A stretch of DNA of 64,000 nucleotides from Raineyella sp. LH-20 (GTDB taxonomy: Bacteria; Actinomycetota; Actinomycetes; Propionibacteriales; Propionibacteriaceae). Below the pieces are notes generated by a model, which did no database searches, was not told the DNA's origin, and saw only the letters and a program-made list of their open reading frames with translations. Numbering within the stretch: position 1 is the stretch's first letter; each line of letters starts with the position of its first letter. The position numbers were made by a program, and so were the translations under genes. Below, in pieces: positions 10,386 to 19,225 of the stretch. The stretch is taken from the NCBI RefSeq assembly GCF_033110965.1, contig NZ_CP137003.1, positions 3,100,001 to 3,164,000 on the forward strand, written 5' to 3'.

Positions 10386-10739
10386 ATGAAAGCCCGCCTG
10401 GTGCGCTTCGGCGCTGTCGAGATCGACGGCCACACGTACGAACACGACGTGGTGATCAACCGGGGCCTCGTCCGGAAGCGCGACAAGAGCGCGTCCAAGG
10501 CGTTCCGCGGCCGGCTGGGTCACACGCCGCTGACCGTGGCAGAGGACCTGCCCTGGGGAGGCGACCGACTGATCATCGGGACGGGGGCGGACGGCGCGCT
10601 GCCGATCCTGCCCGAGGTCGAGCGGGAGGCGACCCGTCGGGGAGTCCGGTTGGTCGCCGTGGTCACCGACGAGGCCTGCCGTCTGATCGCCGCCACCAAG
10701 CGCCACCGGGTGCACGCGGTCCTGCACGTCACCTGCTGA
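10386..10739 (+). CDS. Mth938-like domain protein
   Basis: A 117-residue protein of the Mth938/DUF498 fold. Features are an N-terminal FGAVEIDGHTYEHDVVI strand pair, a central RLIIGTGADG loop, and the C-terminal VHAVLHVTC ending typical of the family. Biochemical function is unestablished for bacterial members. It stands alone between the HxlR gene and an ATPase gene, with GAGAGGGG before the ATG. Confidence 0.75.
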   Translation: MKARLVRFGAVEIDGHTYEHDVVINRGLVRKRDKSASKAFRGRLGHTPLTVAEDLPWGGDRLIIGTGADGALPILPEVEREATRRGVRLVAVVTDEACRLIAATKRHRVHAVLHVTC

Positions 10740-10955
10740 CCGCCCCACTCGCCGTACGCCTCAGGACTTCCGGAAGCGGACCCGCGGCGCGATCTTCCGG
10801 CGGGTCGCGTTCATCCCTGCGCAGAGGATCACCACCAGAGGCGGAGTCCAAGCCGGTAGCCTCCTTCAGACCGAGCCCTGGGCCCAGGCTCCGCGTGATC
10901 ACCACGCCGCGGGCACCGCGCGGACAGGTCCGGATCGGTGACCTACGGTGAAGCC

Positions 10956-11672
10956 ATGACCGCGTTCAGCTCACTGCCTATCCGCGAGGTGATCGGTGAG
11001 ACATCGGTCGAGGACAGTCACTGGCCGTTCACCATGGCCCCGGTGGCCCAGCTGCTCCGCGACGGGCTGGAACTGTCGGAGTTGACCGTCCTGGTCGGCG
11101 AGAACGGGGTCGGGAAGTCGACCATCATCGAGGCGATCGCGATGGCGTACGGTCTCAGTCCCGAGGGCGGCAGCACGTACGTACGGCCCTCGGATCGGCC
11201 CACGGAGTCACCGCTGTACGAGCGGATCCGGCTCGTCCGTGGCGTCGGCCGCTCCCGGTGGGGCTACTTCCTCCGCGCCGAGACGATGCACGGGCTGCTG
11301 ACCTTCCTCGAGGAGCATCCGGGCGCCGACGGCCCCTACCATGAGCGCTCCCACGGGCAGGCGTTCGGCGAACTCCTCGCGACGAAGCTGGCGCACATGG
11401 CCGGCCGTGGCGGCTTCCTCGTGCTGGACGAGCCGGAGTCAGGGCTGTCGTTCCTGTCCCAGATCAAGCTGGCGAACCAGCTGGCCGCCCTGCGCGATGA
11501 CGGCATCCAGGTGCTGATGGCCACCCACTCCCCGATCCTGTCGGCCACTCCGGGGGCACGGATCGTCGAGGTGGACGAGGATGGCTTCCAGCACCGGCGG
11601 TGGGACGAGCTGATGACTATCGCCCTGTACCGCCGGTTCCTCGCCGATCCCGGCTACTTCGGTCTGGAGTGA
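10956..11672 (+). CDS. AAA/ABC-type ATPase of unknown role
   Basis: A 238-residue stand-alone ATPase. Walker A is GENGVGKST, Walker B is FLVLDEPESGLS, and the switch histidine is in MATHSPIL, a layout shared with RecF/OLD-like and "AAA family" ABC ATPases. No signature nuclease domain is visible. Convergent with the RNA-repair operon. An in-frame GTG at 10938 would add six residues. Function unknown; lone ATPases of this type occur with defence genes but also in ordinary chromosomes. Confidence 0.7.
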   Translation: MTAFSSLPIREVIGETSVEDSHWPFTMAPVAQLLRDGLELSELTVLVGENGVGKSTIIEAIAMAYGLSPEGGSTYVRPSDRPTESPLYERIRLVRGVGRSRWGYFLRAETMHGLLTFLEEHPGADGPYHERSHGQAFGELLATKLAHMAGRGGFLVLDEPESGLSFLSQIKLANQLAALRDDGIQVLMATHSPILSATPGARIVEVDEDGFQHRRWDELMTIALYRRFLADPGYFGLE

Positions 11673-11687
11673 GTCGCCACCGGTCCG

Positions 11688-14192
11688 TCACAGACGCGGG
11701 TCGACGGGTTCGGATTCGAGGGCGAGCACCCCGAACACGGCTTCGTGAACGCGCCACAGGGGCTCCCTGGCGACCAGACGGTCGATGGCCTCCAGCCCGA
11801 GGGCGTATTCGCGCAGGGCGAGGGACCGCTTGCGGCCGAGGTTGCGGTCGCGGAGCCGGCCGAGGTTCGCCGGCTCGGTGTAGTCCGGCCCGTAGATGAT
11901 GCGGAGATACTCGCGACCACGGACCTTGAGTCCGGGCTGGGCGAGCTGGCCCTTGGTCGTACGGGTCAGGTTGGCGAGCGGTTTGACCACCATGCCCTCG
12001 CCGCCGGCGTCGGTGAGCGCCTCCCACCAGGCGACGCCGGCGGCCCGTCCGGCCGGGTCGGCGGTGTCGACGCGGTGCCGGCGGGTCGTCCGGAACAGGC
12101 CCGGGTCCGCGGCGACCAACCGGTCCGCGACCCCCAGATGCCAGTCGTGGTCGCGATCCGCGAAGGACGCGCCGGCGGCCCCGAGCACCTGGAAGACGGC
12201 GAGTTCGACGCCGTCGAGCCCATCGGTCGGCCACGCGTAGCGCTGCCAGGCGGCGTCGTACGCACGGGCGTTCTCCAGACGTGCGGTGGTGCGGGCGAGC
12301 AGCGGTCCGACGTCGAGGCCACGAGCCTGGGCTGCGGCGAGCGCCCCCACAGCCGGGGGAAGTGACATCAGCGCGGCGGCGCCGACGGGGGCGTACTGCT
12401 CGCGCAACAGCGGCCCGGCCTTGGCCGACCAGGGCAGCAGTTCGGCATCCAGCAGCAGCCAGTCGGTCGCCAGCTCGTCGAACACGCCCGCCCGGGACAC
12501 CGCGTCGCGGACGCGGCCCAGCAGGGTCGCAGTGAGGCCGGGGGTGAAGAAGGTCCGACCCGTGCGGGTGTAGACCGCTCCGCCGTCCGGCGTGACGTAG
12601 ACCACCGCCCGCGAGCCCATGTGCTTCTCCTCACACACGACCCGCCCGATCCCCCACTCGGCGAACTGGCTGAACGCCTCGTCGGGATGTTCGAGGTAGC
12701 CGTCGCGGTGCGAGGTGGCGACCGGCGACATCGTGGGCGGCAGGTACGGCAGGAGCCGCGGGTGGAGCGCGAACCGGCTCATCACCTCCAGGGCGCCGGC
12801 GGCGTTCTCGGCGGTGATGGTGACCCGTCCCAGCGCAGCGGTCTCGATGCTGCGCTTGCCGACGACGTCGTCGAGGCGGAGTTCGTCCGCACCGCGCGGA
12901 GTGGCCGTGGCGGCCGGGAACGGCTTGGCCGGTTCGTAGTGGACGGCGAGTGCGTCGACCTGGACGGTCTCGCGCTCCGGGTAGCGCAGCGCGGTGAGCC
13001 GTCCGCCGAACACGCAGCCGGTGTCGACGCACAGCGTGTTGTTGACCCAGTCGAGGGTGGGCGTCGGGCTGTGCCCGTAGACCACGGTCGCCCGGCCGCG
13101 GTACTCCTCTGCCCACGGGTAGCGCACCGGCAGGCCGTATTCGTCGGTCTCACCGGTGGTGTCGCCGTACAGCGCGAACGCGCGCACCCGGCCGGACGTA
13201 CGGCCGTGATAGGCCTCCTTCAGCCCGGCGTGCGCGACCACCAGCCGGCCGTCGTCCAGGACGAGGTGGGACACCAGCCCGTAGCACCACTCCCGCACCG
13301 CGACGCGGAACTCCGCAGACTCCTCGGCCAGCTCCGCCAGGGTGCGCTCCAGCCCGTGGGAGACGGTGACCGCACGACCGTCCAGGGCACGGATCAGCTT
13401 GCTCTCGTGATTGCCCGGCACCGCCAGGGCGTGACCAGCGGCGGTCATCCCCATCGCCAACCGCAGCACACCGACCGACAAGGGGCCACGGTCGACCAGG
13501 TCGCCCACGAAGACCACCCGTCGACCATCCGGATGACTGGCGTCGACGGCCGTGCCGTCCCCGTCCCGACGGACGGTGTAGCCGAGCCGGTCGAGCAGCT
13601 GCAGGAGTTCGTCGAGGCAGCCATGCACGTCGCCGATGATGTCGAACGGGCCGTGCTGGTCGCGGTGGTCGTTCAACAACCGGTCGCGGACGATCCTCGC
13701 CTCCGCCACCCCCGCGTCGCTCGACAGCACGTGGACCGTACGGAACCCCTCCCGGCCCAGCCCCCGGATGGACTTCCGCAACTGGGCGGCCTGACGCCGG
13801 ATCGGGCCGTCACCGAAGGCGCGGTCGGGCCGCGTCCGGTTGCGCTCGATCGCGATGTCGGTCGGCACGTCCAGGACGATCGCCACCGGCAGCACATCGT
13901 GGTCGCGGGCCAGCTTCACCAGGCCGGCACGGGCCTCCCGGGAGGTGTTGGTGGCGTCCACCACGGTCAACAGGCCGCGGTCCAGCCGCTTGCCGGCGAT
14001 GTAGTAGAGGACGTCGAAGGCGTCGGTGGTGGCCGACTGATCGTTCTCGTCCCCGCTCACCAGCGCCCGGCAGTAGTCCGAACTGAGCACCTCGAACGGC
14101 GCGAAGGCCTGCGCGGCGAAGGTCGACTTCCCGGAGCCGGAGACGCCGACCAGGGCGACCAGGGCCAGCGCGGGGATGTGCAGATCGCTCAC
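11688..14192 (-). CDS. pnkp: Bacterial RNA repair enzyme Pnkp (kinase-phosphatase-ligase)
   Basis: An 834-residue trifunctional protein. The N-terminal P-loop kinase carries GVSGSGKST (16-24). The central metallophosphatase has GDVHG (187-191), GDLVDRG (230-236) and GNHE (260-263). The C-terminal ligase/adenylyltransferase has nucleophile Lys523 in EEKHMGSR. It heals and seals RNA ends left by ribotoxins, together with Hen1, which is encoded immediately upstream with a GTGA overlap fixing the GTG start at 14192. Length is close to the ~870 aa clostridial Pnkp. The pair is a complete Pnkp/Hen1 repair cassette. Confidence 0.95.
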   Translation of the reverse strand: MSDLHIPALALVALVGVSGSGKSTFAAQAFAPFEVLSSDYCRALVSGDENDQSATTDAFDVLYYIAGKRLDRGLLTVVDATNTSREARAGLVKLARDHDVLPVAIVLDVPTDIAIERNRTRPDRAFGDGPIRRQAAQLRKSIRGLGREGFRTVHVLSSDAGVAEARIVRDRLLNDHRDQHGPFDIIGDVHGCLDELLQLLDRLGYTVRRDGDGTAVDASHPDGRRVVFVGDLVDRGPLSVGVLRLAMGMTAAGHALAVPGNHESKLIRALDGRAVTVSHGLERTLAELAEESAEFRVAVREWCYGLVSHLVLDDGRLVVAHAGLKEAYHGRTSGRVRAFALYGDTTGETDEYGLPVRYPWAEEYRGRATVVYGHSPTPTLDWVNNTLCVDTGCVFGGRLTALRYPERETVQVDALAVHYEPAKPFPAATATPRGADELRLDDVVGKRSIETAALGRVTITAENAAGALEVMSRFALHPRLLPYLPPTMSPVATSHRDGYLEHPDEAFSQFAEWGIGRVVCEEKHMGSRAVVYVTPDGGAVYTRTGRTFFTPGLTATLLGRVRDAVSRAGVFDELATDWLLLDAELLPWSAKAGPLLREQYAPVGAAALMSLPPAVGALAAAQARGLDVGPLLARTTARLENARAYDAAWQRYAWPTDGLDGVELAVFQVLGAAGASFADRDHDWHLGVADRLVAADPGLFRTTRRHRVDTADPAGRAAGVAWWEALTDAGGEGMVVKPLANLTRTTKGQLAQPGLKVRGREYLRIIYGPDYTEPANLGRLRDRNLGRKRSLALREYALGLEAIDRLVAREPLWRVHEAVFGVLALESEPVDPRL

Positions 14193-15598
14193 TGGACCTC
14201 CCGGGAGAACAGCGCCAGCTGCGTGGGCGGGCCGGCCTCGGGGTCGACGGCGCCGACCGTACGGAACTCCACCCGGTAGCCCCGACGCCCGGCGACCCCG
14301 TCGGCCCAGGCGGCGAACTCCGCCCGCGTCCACTCGAACCGGTGATCGGGGTGACGCCGGCTGCCGTCCGCCAGACCGTAGACCGGGTTGTAGTCCCGAT
14401 TCGGGGTGGTCACCACGACATGGGCGGGACGGGCGGCGCCGAACACACCGGCCTCCAGCGACTCGATCCGGTCCGGCTCCAGGTGCTCGACCACCTCCAC
14501 CAGGAGGATGGCATCGAAGCCGGCCAACTGATCGTCCCGGTAGGTCACCGACGACTGTCGCAGGGTGATCTTCTCGCGCTGGTGGTCGGGGAGCCGGTCG
14601 AGGCCCAGCCGCCGTTCCGCGGCCGCCAGCACCCGGGGTGACACATCCACCCCGATCACCTCGGTGACGGCCGGATCGGCGAGCAACGCCCGCAGGTAAT
14701 AACCTTCGCCGCAGCCCAGGTCGACCACGCGCCGGGCACCGATCTCGCGGAGCAGGCCCAGCACCGTCTCCCGACGCTGCACCTTCAACGGGGCAACCGT
14801 CTCCTCCTCGGTGTCGTCCCCCGGCTCGTCGACCACGGAATCGTCCAGCGCCGCCAGCCGCACGGTGGCGGCCTCGACGTAGTCGCGGCGTGAGGCCAGG
14901 TAGCGCCGTACGATCAGCTCGCGCAGCGGATGGTCGGCCAGCCAGCCCTCGCCGCGGCGCACCAGCTTGGTGACCTCGTCCGACCCCACCCAGTAGTGCT
15001 TGGCGTTGTCCAGCACCGGCAGCAACACGTACAGGTGGGACAGCGCATCCGCCAGCCGCACCGACCCGGTCAAGGTCAGATCGACATACGGTGCCGGCCC
15101 CCAGCTACCGTCCGGTCCGAACGGAGCCTCCAGCGCCCGGACGTGCCAGCCCAGCGGCTCGAACAATTGCTGCACCAGCTGCGTGCCCGTCAGCGGATCA
15201 CCGTCCGTCGTCGCGCGGGCCGGGACGTACGGGACGCGGATCTCCAGCGGCAGGGGCGAGGCAGCCAGCTCGGGGAAGGAGTCGCAGCGCCCGTTCATCG
15301 CCGTGGTGAAGACCCTGCCCAGCGCGACGGCGAGCATGGAGGCCGCGGCGTACGGGCGATCGGTGACGTAGTCGGTCAGCGCCAGACCCTCGCGTGACGT
15401 CAGTCGCCGTTTCACCATCCCGATCGGATCGACCTCCAACAGCAGCGCGGCCGTGACCCGCTCCGCGGAGGACTCCGGATAGAACACCGTCGCCTCGCCG
15501 ACCGGCAGCGCGAAGGTCTGCACCCGGTCGGGATGCTTGTGCAGCAGGTGGCCGAGCGCCGGAGCGTCCGGGCCCGTCAACGACAGAGTCACCAGCAC
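14189..15598 (-). CDS. hen1: Hen1 3'-terminal RNA ribose 2'-O-methyltransferase
   Basis: A 469-residue protein. The N-terminal half (about 1-240) is the Hen1-specific domain that activates Pnkp ligase. The C-terminal half is a SAM methyltransferase with VVDLGCGEGYYL, the metal-site sequence EVVEHLEPDR, and VVTTPNRDYNPVY. It adds a 2'-O-methyl to the cut RNA end so that the repaired site resists the same toxin. GTG start; the stop overlaps the Pnkp start by 4 bp, so the two are coupled. Confidence 0.95.
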   Translation of the reverse strand: MLVTLSLTGPDAPALGHLLHKHPDRVQTFALPVGEATVFYPESSAERVTAALLLEVDPIGMVKRRLTSREGLALTDYVTDRPYAAASMLAVALGRVFTTAMNGRCDSFPELAASPLPLEIRVPYVPARATTDGDPLTGTQLVQQLFEPLGWHVRALEAPFGPDGSWGPAPYVDLTLTGSVRLADALSHLYVLLPVLDNAKHYWVGSDEVTKLVRRGEGWLADHPLRELIVRRYLASRRDYVEAATVRLAALDDSVVDEPGDDTEEETVAPLKVQRRETVLGLLREIGARRVVDLGCGEGYYLRALLADPAVTEVIGVDVSPRVLAAAERRLGLDRLPDHQREKITLRQSSVTYRDDQLAGFDAILLVEVVEHLEPDRIESLEAGVFGAARPAHVVVTTPNRDYNPVYGLADGSRRHPDHRFEWTRAEFAAWADGVAGRRGYRVEFRTVGAVDPEAGPPTQLALFSREVQ

Positions 15599-15627
15599 GC
15601 GCTGAATCTAGCAGCGGCCGGACGGTC

Positions 15628-16584
15628 TCACGCCTGGTTTCGCGCGCCACCGACCAGCGGGAGATCAGGGCGAGGGAGCCATTCGTCGCTCCGCCGGGCG
15701 ATGTCGAAGAGCGCCCGGGCGGCGGGTGATGGGTCTCCCCCGGTACGCCAGGAGACCCCGATCTCACGGATGGCGCTCTTCTCCGCAATGGGGATCTCGA
15801 CGACGTCCGGGAACGGCTGGTGGGCCGGCGGCAGGATGGCGACGCCGAGGCCGACCGCGACGAGGCCGCGCACCGTGTAGGCGTCTTCGCCCTCGAAGCC
15901 CCGCTCGGGTTCGACGCCGGCGGTCCTGAGGATCGAGTCGACCTGGCCGCGGAGTCCGAACTCAGGACGCATCTGGAGCATGCGCTCGCCGGCCAGCTGG
16001 CGCAGCCGAACGCGCTTGCGGTGGGCGAGGGGATGCGACAGCGGCACGGCCAGGACCAGGGGCTCGTCATACAGCCGGACGGTCTCGGTGTCGCGCCCTC
16101 CGGCATAGGGCGGCGAGACGAGCACGATGTCTGCTTCGCCGGCCTCCAGCATCTCGACGCAGAGTTCGTGCGGCCGCTGGTGCAGTTGGAAGCGTGTGCT
16201 GGGACGGACGTCGAGGACGGCTCTCAGCAGCGCCGGGACGACGGTTCGCCCCAGGGTGTTCTGGAAGGCGACCGAGGCGGTGTCCGCCCGCTCGGCAGCG
16301 CGCTTGCTCACGACGTCGGTGCCGGCGGTGACGGCATCAAGCGCTCGGCGTGCGTACGGAAGGAGCTCGCGGGCTTCCGCGGACAGCTCGACACCGCGCC
16401 CGTCGCGCGTCAGCATCGAGGCCCCGACCGTACGCGCCAGCCGTGCGAGTCCCCTGCTGACGGTCGGTTGGGGAACGCGGAGTTCATCGGCGGCCGCGGT
16501 GACACCGCCGGACTCTGCCACTGCGACGAGGTAGGGCAAGTCGGCGAGCACGTCCCGCAGGTCGGTCGTCGTCAGTTCATTCAT
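15628..16584 (-). CDS. LysR-family transcriptional regulator
   Basis: A 318-residue regulator. The N-terminal winged helix (LPYLVAVAESGGVTAAADELRVPQPTVSRGLARLAR) is followed by a LysR effector domain. The ATG at 16584 was chosen; the frame is open for nine more codons. Divergent from an MFS transporter with a 53-bp gap containing the direct repeat CGTATG, so it probably controls that exporter. Confidence 0.9.
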   Translation of the reverse strand: MNELTTTDLRDVLADLPYLVAVAESGGVTAAADELRVPQPTVSRGLARLARTVGASMLTRDGRGVELSAEARELLPYARRALDAVTAGTDVVSKRAAERADTASVAFQNTLGRTVVPALLRAVLDVRPSTRFQLHQRPHELCVEMLEAGEADIVLVSPPYAGGRDTETVRLYDEPLVLAVPLSHPLAHRKRVRLRQLAGERMLQMRPEFGLRGQVDSILRTAGVEPERGFEGEDAYTVRGLVAVGLGVAILPPAHQPFPDVVEIPIAEKSAIREIGVSWRTGGDPSPAARALFDIARRSDEWLPRPDLPLVGGARNQA

Positions 16585-16637
16585 GCCACTATCGTATGGG
16601 AGTGATCTCACGTATGCATTAGTGCTATGAGCGTCCG

Positions 16638-17912
16638 GTGCCTACCGTCGTACAGGTGACAACAACAGATAGCATCACCACGTGGGAGGGGCACCTCCGC
16701 GAGTCACCCGAATACCTTCGCATCCTGATGGCACTGGCATGTGCGGGAGTGGCGACGTTCGGACAGCTCTACTCACCGCAGGGCATCCTCCCCGAGATCG
16801 CCACCGCTCTCCACGTCAGCCCTGACCGGTCCGCCTTGCTCGTCTCCGCAGCAACGATCGGACTCGCGATCGGCGTACTGCCGTGGTCGTGGTTCGCCGA
16901 CCGTGTCGGGCGACTTCAAGCGATGAGATTCTCGTTGATCGCCGCGACGGTCTTCGGCATCGCCGTGGTCCTGTGCCCGACCTTCACCGGGATCCTCATC
17001 CTCCGCGTCTTGGAGGGCATCGCCCTCGGCGGCCTCCCCGCGCTGGCGTTGACCTATCTCCAGGAGGAGATCCACCCGGCGCACACCGCGGCGGCAGCCG
17101 GAACGTACGTGGCCGGGACCTCGGTCGGCGGACTGATCGGGCGCATCATCGCCGCCCCCGTGACCGCATGGCTCGGATGGCGGTGGGGGGTCGGACTCGT
17201 CGTCGTTCTCGCGGCCCTGGCATCCACCGGATTCATCCTGCTCACACCGAAGGCCCGCGGCTTCCAGCGCGCCGCCGCGAGCGAGCGCGGGTCACTTGCC
17301 CGGATCATCTGGACGAACCTCCGGACCCCGGCGCTGCTCGTGCTCTTCGGCCAGGGCTTCCTGCTCATGGGCGGCTTCGTCACCATCTACAACTACCTCG
17401 CGTTCCGCCTGCAGGACGCCCCGTTCAACCTCTCGACGACCGCCACGTCGCTGCTGTTCCTCGCCTATCTCGCCGGCACGTGGTCGTCACGTCAGGCAGG
17501 CCGGGCCGCAGGCACGCATGGCAGACTCCGGGTGCTGCTCGTCGCGATCGCGGTGATGATTCTCGGCAGTCTGCTCACGCTGATCCCCTCCATTCCGTTC
17601 GTACTCGCCGGGCTCGTCACGCTCACCATCGGCTTCTTCGGAGCGCACTCCATCGCTTCGGGGTGGACCGCTGCGCGCGCGACCATCGGGCGGGCACAAG
17701 CGACCTCGCTCTACAACCTCTTCTACTACCTCGGCTCGAGCATCGTCGGATGGCTCGGGGGCTACGTCTTCACCGGTCTCGGCTGGGACGCCACCGCTCT
17801 GACCGTCGCGGGTCTCGCCGTCGTCGCTGCAGTATGGGCCGCCGTGGCAGCGGGGACCGGCACGCGCGCACCGCGTCGAGATGCAGTACGTCAGCGTGCC
17901 GTACGTCAGTGA
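16638..17912 (+). CDS. MFS transporter (YnfM-like)
   Basis: A 424-residue protein with about 12 membrane helices. The MFS motif between helices 2 and 3 reads WFADRVGRLQAM, and YSPQGILPEIA near the N terminus is typical of the YnfM/arabinose-efflux-like drug exporter branch. Start is uncertain: GTG at 16638 or at 16656. Divergent from the LysR gene; substrate unknown. Confidence 0.85.
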   Translation: MPTVVQVTTTDSITTWEGHLRESPEYLRILMALACAGVATFGQLYSPQGILPEIATALHVSPDRSALLVSAATIGLAIGVLPWSWFADRVGRLQAMRFSLIAATVFGIAVVLCPTFTGILILRVLEGIALGGLPALALTYLQEEIHPAHTAAAAGTYVAGTSVGGLIGRIIAAPVTAWLGWRWGVGLVVVLAALASTGFILLTPKARGFQRAAASERGSLARIIWTNLRTPALLVLFGQGFLLMGGFVTIYNYLAFRLQDAPFNLSTTATSLLFLAYLAGTWSSRQAGRAAGTHGRLRVLLVAIAVMILGSLLTLIPSIPFVLAGLVTLTIGFFGAHSIASGWTAARATIGRAQATSLYNLFYYLGSSIVGWLGGYVFTGLGWDATALTVAGLAVVAAVWAAVAAGTGTRAPRRDAVRQRAVRQ

Positions 17913-18010
17913 ACTGCCATCGATGGGCCGGCCGTCGATCGGTCCGCCCGGATGTCGAACTCAGGGATGCGCGCCGACCGTCTGCTCATCGGACTGATCG
18001 CGGGTGGCCG

Positions 18011-18298
18011 TCAGGCCGACGCCAACGTCGTACGGCCCGGCGTTCCCGTCGCGGAGACGTGACGGAGGTCGGCCCAGAGCTCATCCAGCGACAACCCCAG
18101 CACATCGGCGATCGCCGCGATGGTGGGGAAGGACGGTGTGGCCACCCGCCCGGACTCGATCTTCCGCAGCGTCTCGGGGGAAATGCCCGCCTCCAGGGCG
18201 ACATCCAGGATCGTACGGTCGCCTCGCGCGTGACGCAGCAGCGCGCCGAGCTGCTCGCCGCGCTGGATGTCCTCCGGCGTGAGGGGAAGTCTGACCAT
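18011..18298 (-). CDS. XRE-family HTH regulator paired with methionine aminopeptidase
   Basis: A 95-residue protein consisting of one XRE helix-turn-helix (LGALLRHARGDRTILDVALEAGISPETLRKIESG) and a short C-terminal tail. Its ATG lies only 9 bp from an AT-rich -10-like sequence, so the mRNA may be leaderless. It is divergent from map, with a perfect 8-bp inverted repeat between the two, which it probably binds. Confidence 0.85.
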   Translation of the reverse strand: MVRLPLTPEDIQRGEQLGALLRHARGDRTILDVALEAGISPETLRKIESGRVATPSFPTIAAIADVLGLSLDELWADLRHVSATGTPGRTTLASA

Positions 18299-18311
18299 GT
18301 GCCCGATTCTA

Positions 18312-18335
18312 ATACCGGTGTAGTTTGACCGGTAT
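18312..18335. promoter_or_regulatory. Perfect inverted-repeat operator between XRE gene and map
   Basis: ATACCGGT (18312-18319) and ACCGGTAT (18328-18335), an 8-bp perfect inverted repeat with 8-bp spacer. It overlaps a TATAAC -10 candidate for map (18332-18337) and the -10 region of the divergent XRE gene, so one bound dimer could repress both. Confidence 0.7.
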
Positions 18336-18361
18336 AACTATTGGGACTGAAAGGGGTCACC

Positions 18362-19135
18362 GTGATCGAGATACTCACCACCGACGAGCTCGCCCGCGCC
18401 AGGCAGACCGGGCGCCTCGTCGGCACCATCCTCCAGACCCTCAAGGCCCGGTGCGCGGTCGGCACCAACCTGCTGGAGATCGATCAATGGACGCACGAGA
18501 TGATCCTCCGTGCCGGCGCCACCTCCTGCTACATCGACTACGCGCCCTCTTTCGGGCGGGGGCCGTTCGGGCACTACATCTGCACCTCGGTCAACGACGC
18601 GGTGCTGCACGGCCTGCCGTACGATCACCGGCTCACCGACGGCGACTTGTTGACTCTCGATCTCGCGGTGGTCAAGAACGGTGTCGCCGCGGACGCCGCG
18701 ATCAGTTTCATCGTCGGCAACGCGCGCCGGGATGAGGATGTGGCGATGATCGCCGCGACCGAGCGTGCGCTGGCCGCAGGCATCCGCGCCGCCGCGCCGG
18801 GCGCCCGCATCGGCGACATCTCGCATGCGATCGAGCGCGTACTCTCCGCGGCCGGATATGCGATCAATCGCGAGTTCGGCGGTCACGGCATCGGCTCCAC
18901 CATGCATCAGGACCCCCATGTGGCCAACGCGGGCCGCCCCGGGCGTGGATACACGCTCCGTCCGGGGCTTCTCCTGGCCCTCGAACCATGGGTGATGGCC
19001 GACACCGACGAACTCGTCACCGACCCCGACGGCTGGACCCTCCGCAGCGCCACCGGACGTCGGACCGCGCACAGCGAGCACACCATCGCGATCACCGAGA
19101 CCGGCGCGGAGATCCTGACCCTCCCGACCGCGTGA
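18362..19135 (+). CDS. map: Type I methionine aminopeptidase
   Basis: A 257-residue metallopeptidase that removes initiator methionine. The ligand set of the family is visible: TLDLAVVKNG with the first Asp pair (D-x10-D), GHGIG with the histidine, and the Glu residues in LALEPW and SEHTIAI. GTG start at 18362, preceded by AAAGGGG. It sits beside a dedicated XRE regulator in an accessory region, away from the ribosomal operon where housekeeping map is usually found, so it is probably a second copy with a specialised role; this is inference. Confidence 0.88.
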   Translation: MIEILTTDELARARQTGRLVGTILQTLKARCAVGTNLLEIDQWTHEMILRAGATSCYIDYAPSFGRGPFGHYICTSVNDAVLHGLPYDHRLTDGDLLTLDLAVVKNGVAADAAISFIVGNARRDEDVAMIAATERALAAGIRAAAPGARIGDISHAIERVLSAAGYAINREFGGHGIGSTMHQDPHVANAGRPGRGYTLRPGLLLALEPWVMADTDELVTDPDGWTLRSATGRRTAHSEHTIAITETGAEILTLPTA

Positions 19136-19173
19136 GTGGTCCTCCCAGCATGGGAACCGACTCGTGACCCGGG

Positions 19174-19225
19174 TGTTCAAAATTACCATCCGTTCAGATA
19201 TATTGAACATGTGAGTCTTTTGAAC
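19174..19225. promoter_or_regulatory. AbiEi operator/promoter with four TTGAAC-type half-sites
   Basis: TGTTCAA (19174-19180) and TTGAACA (19203-19209) form a perfect 7-bp inverted repeat. Further half-sites are GTTCA (19192-19196) and TTGAAC (19220-19225). A -10-like TATATT (19199-19204) lies six bases before the GTG, so transcription is probably leaderless and repressed by AbiEi binding, as known for AbiE systems. Confidence 0.6.

Noticed and set aside
16585-16637. LysR binding site between the LysR and MFS genes
   Set aside because: A CGTATG direct repeat is present but there is no clear T-N11-A palindrome, so I could not define a site.
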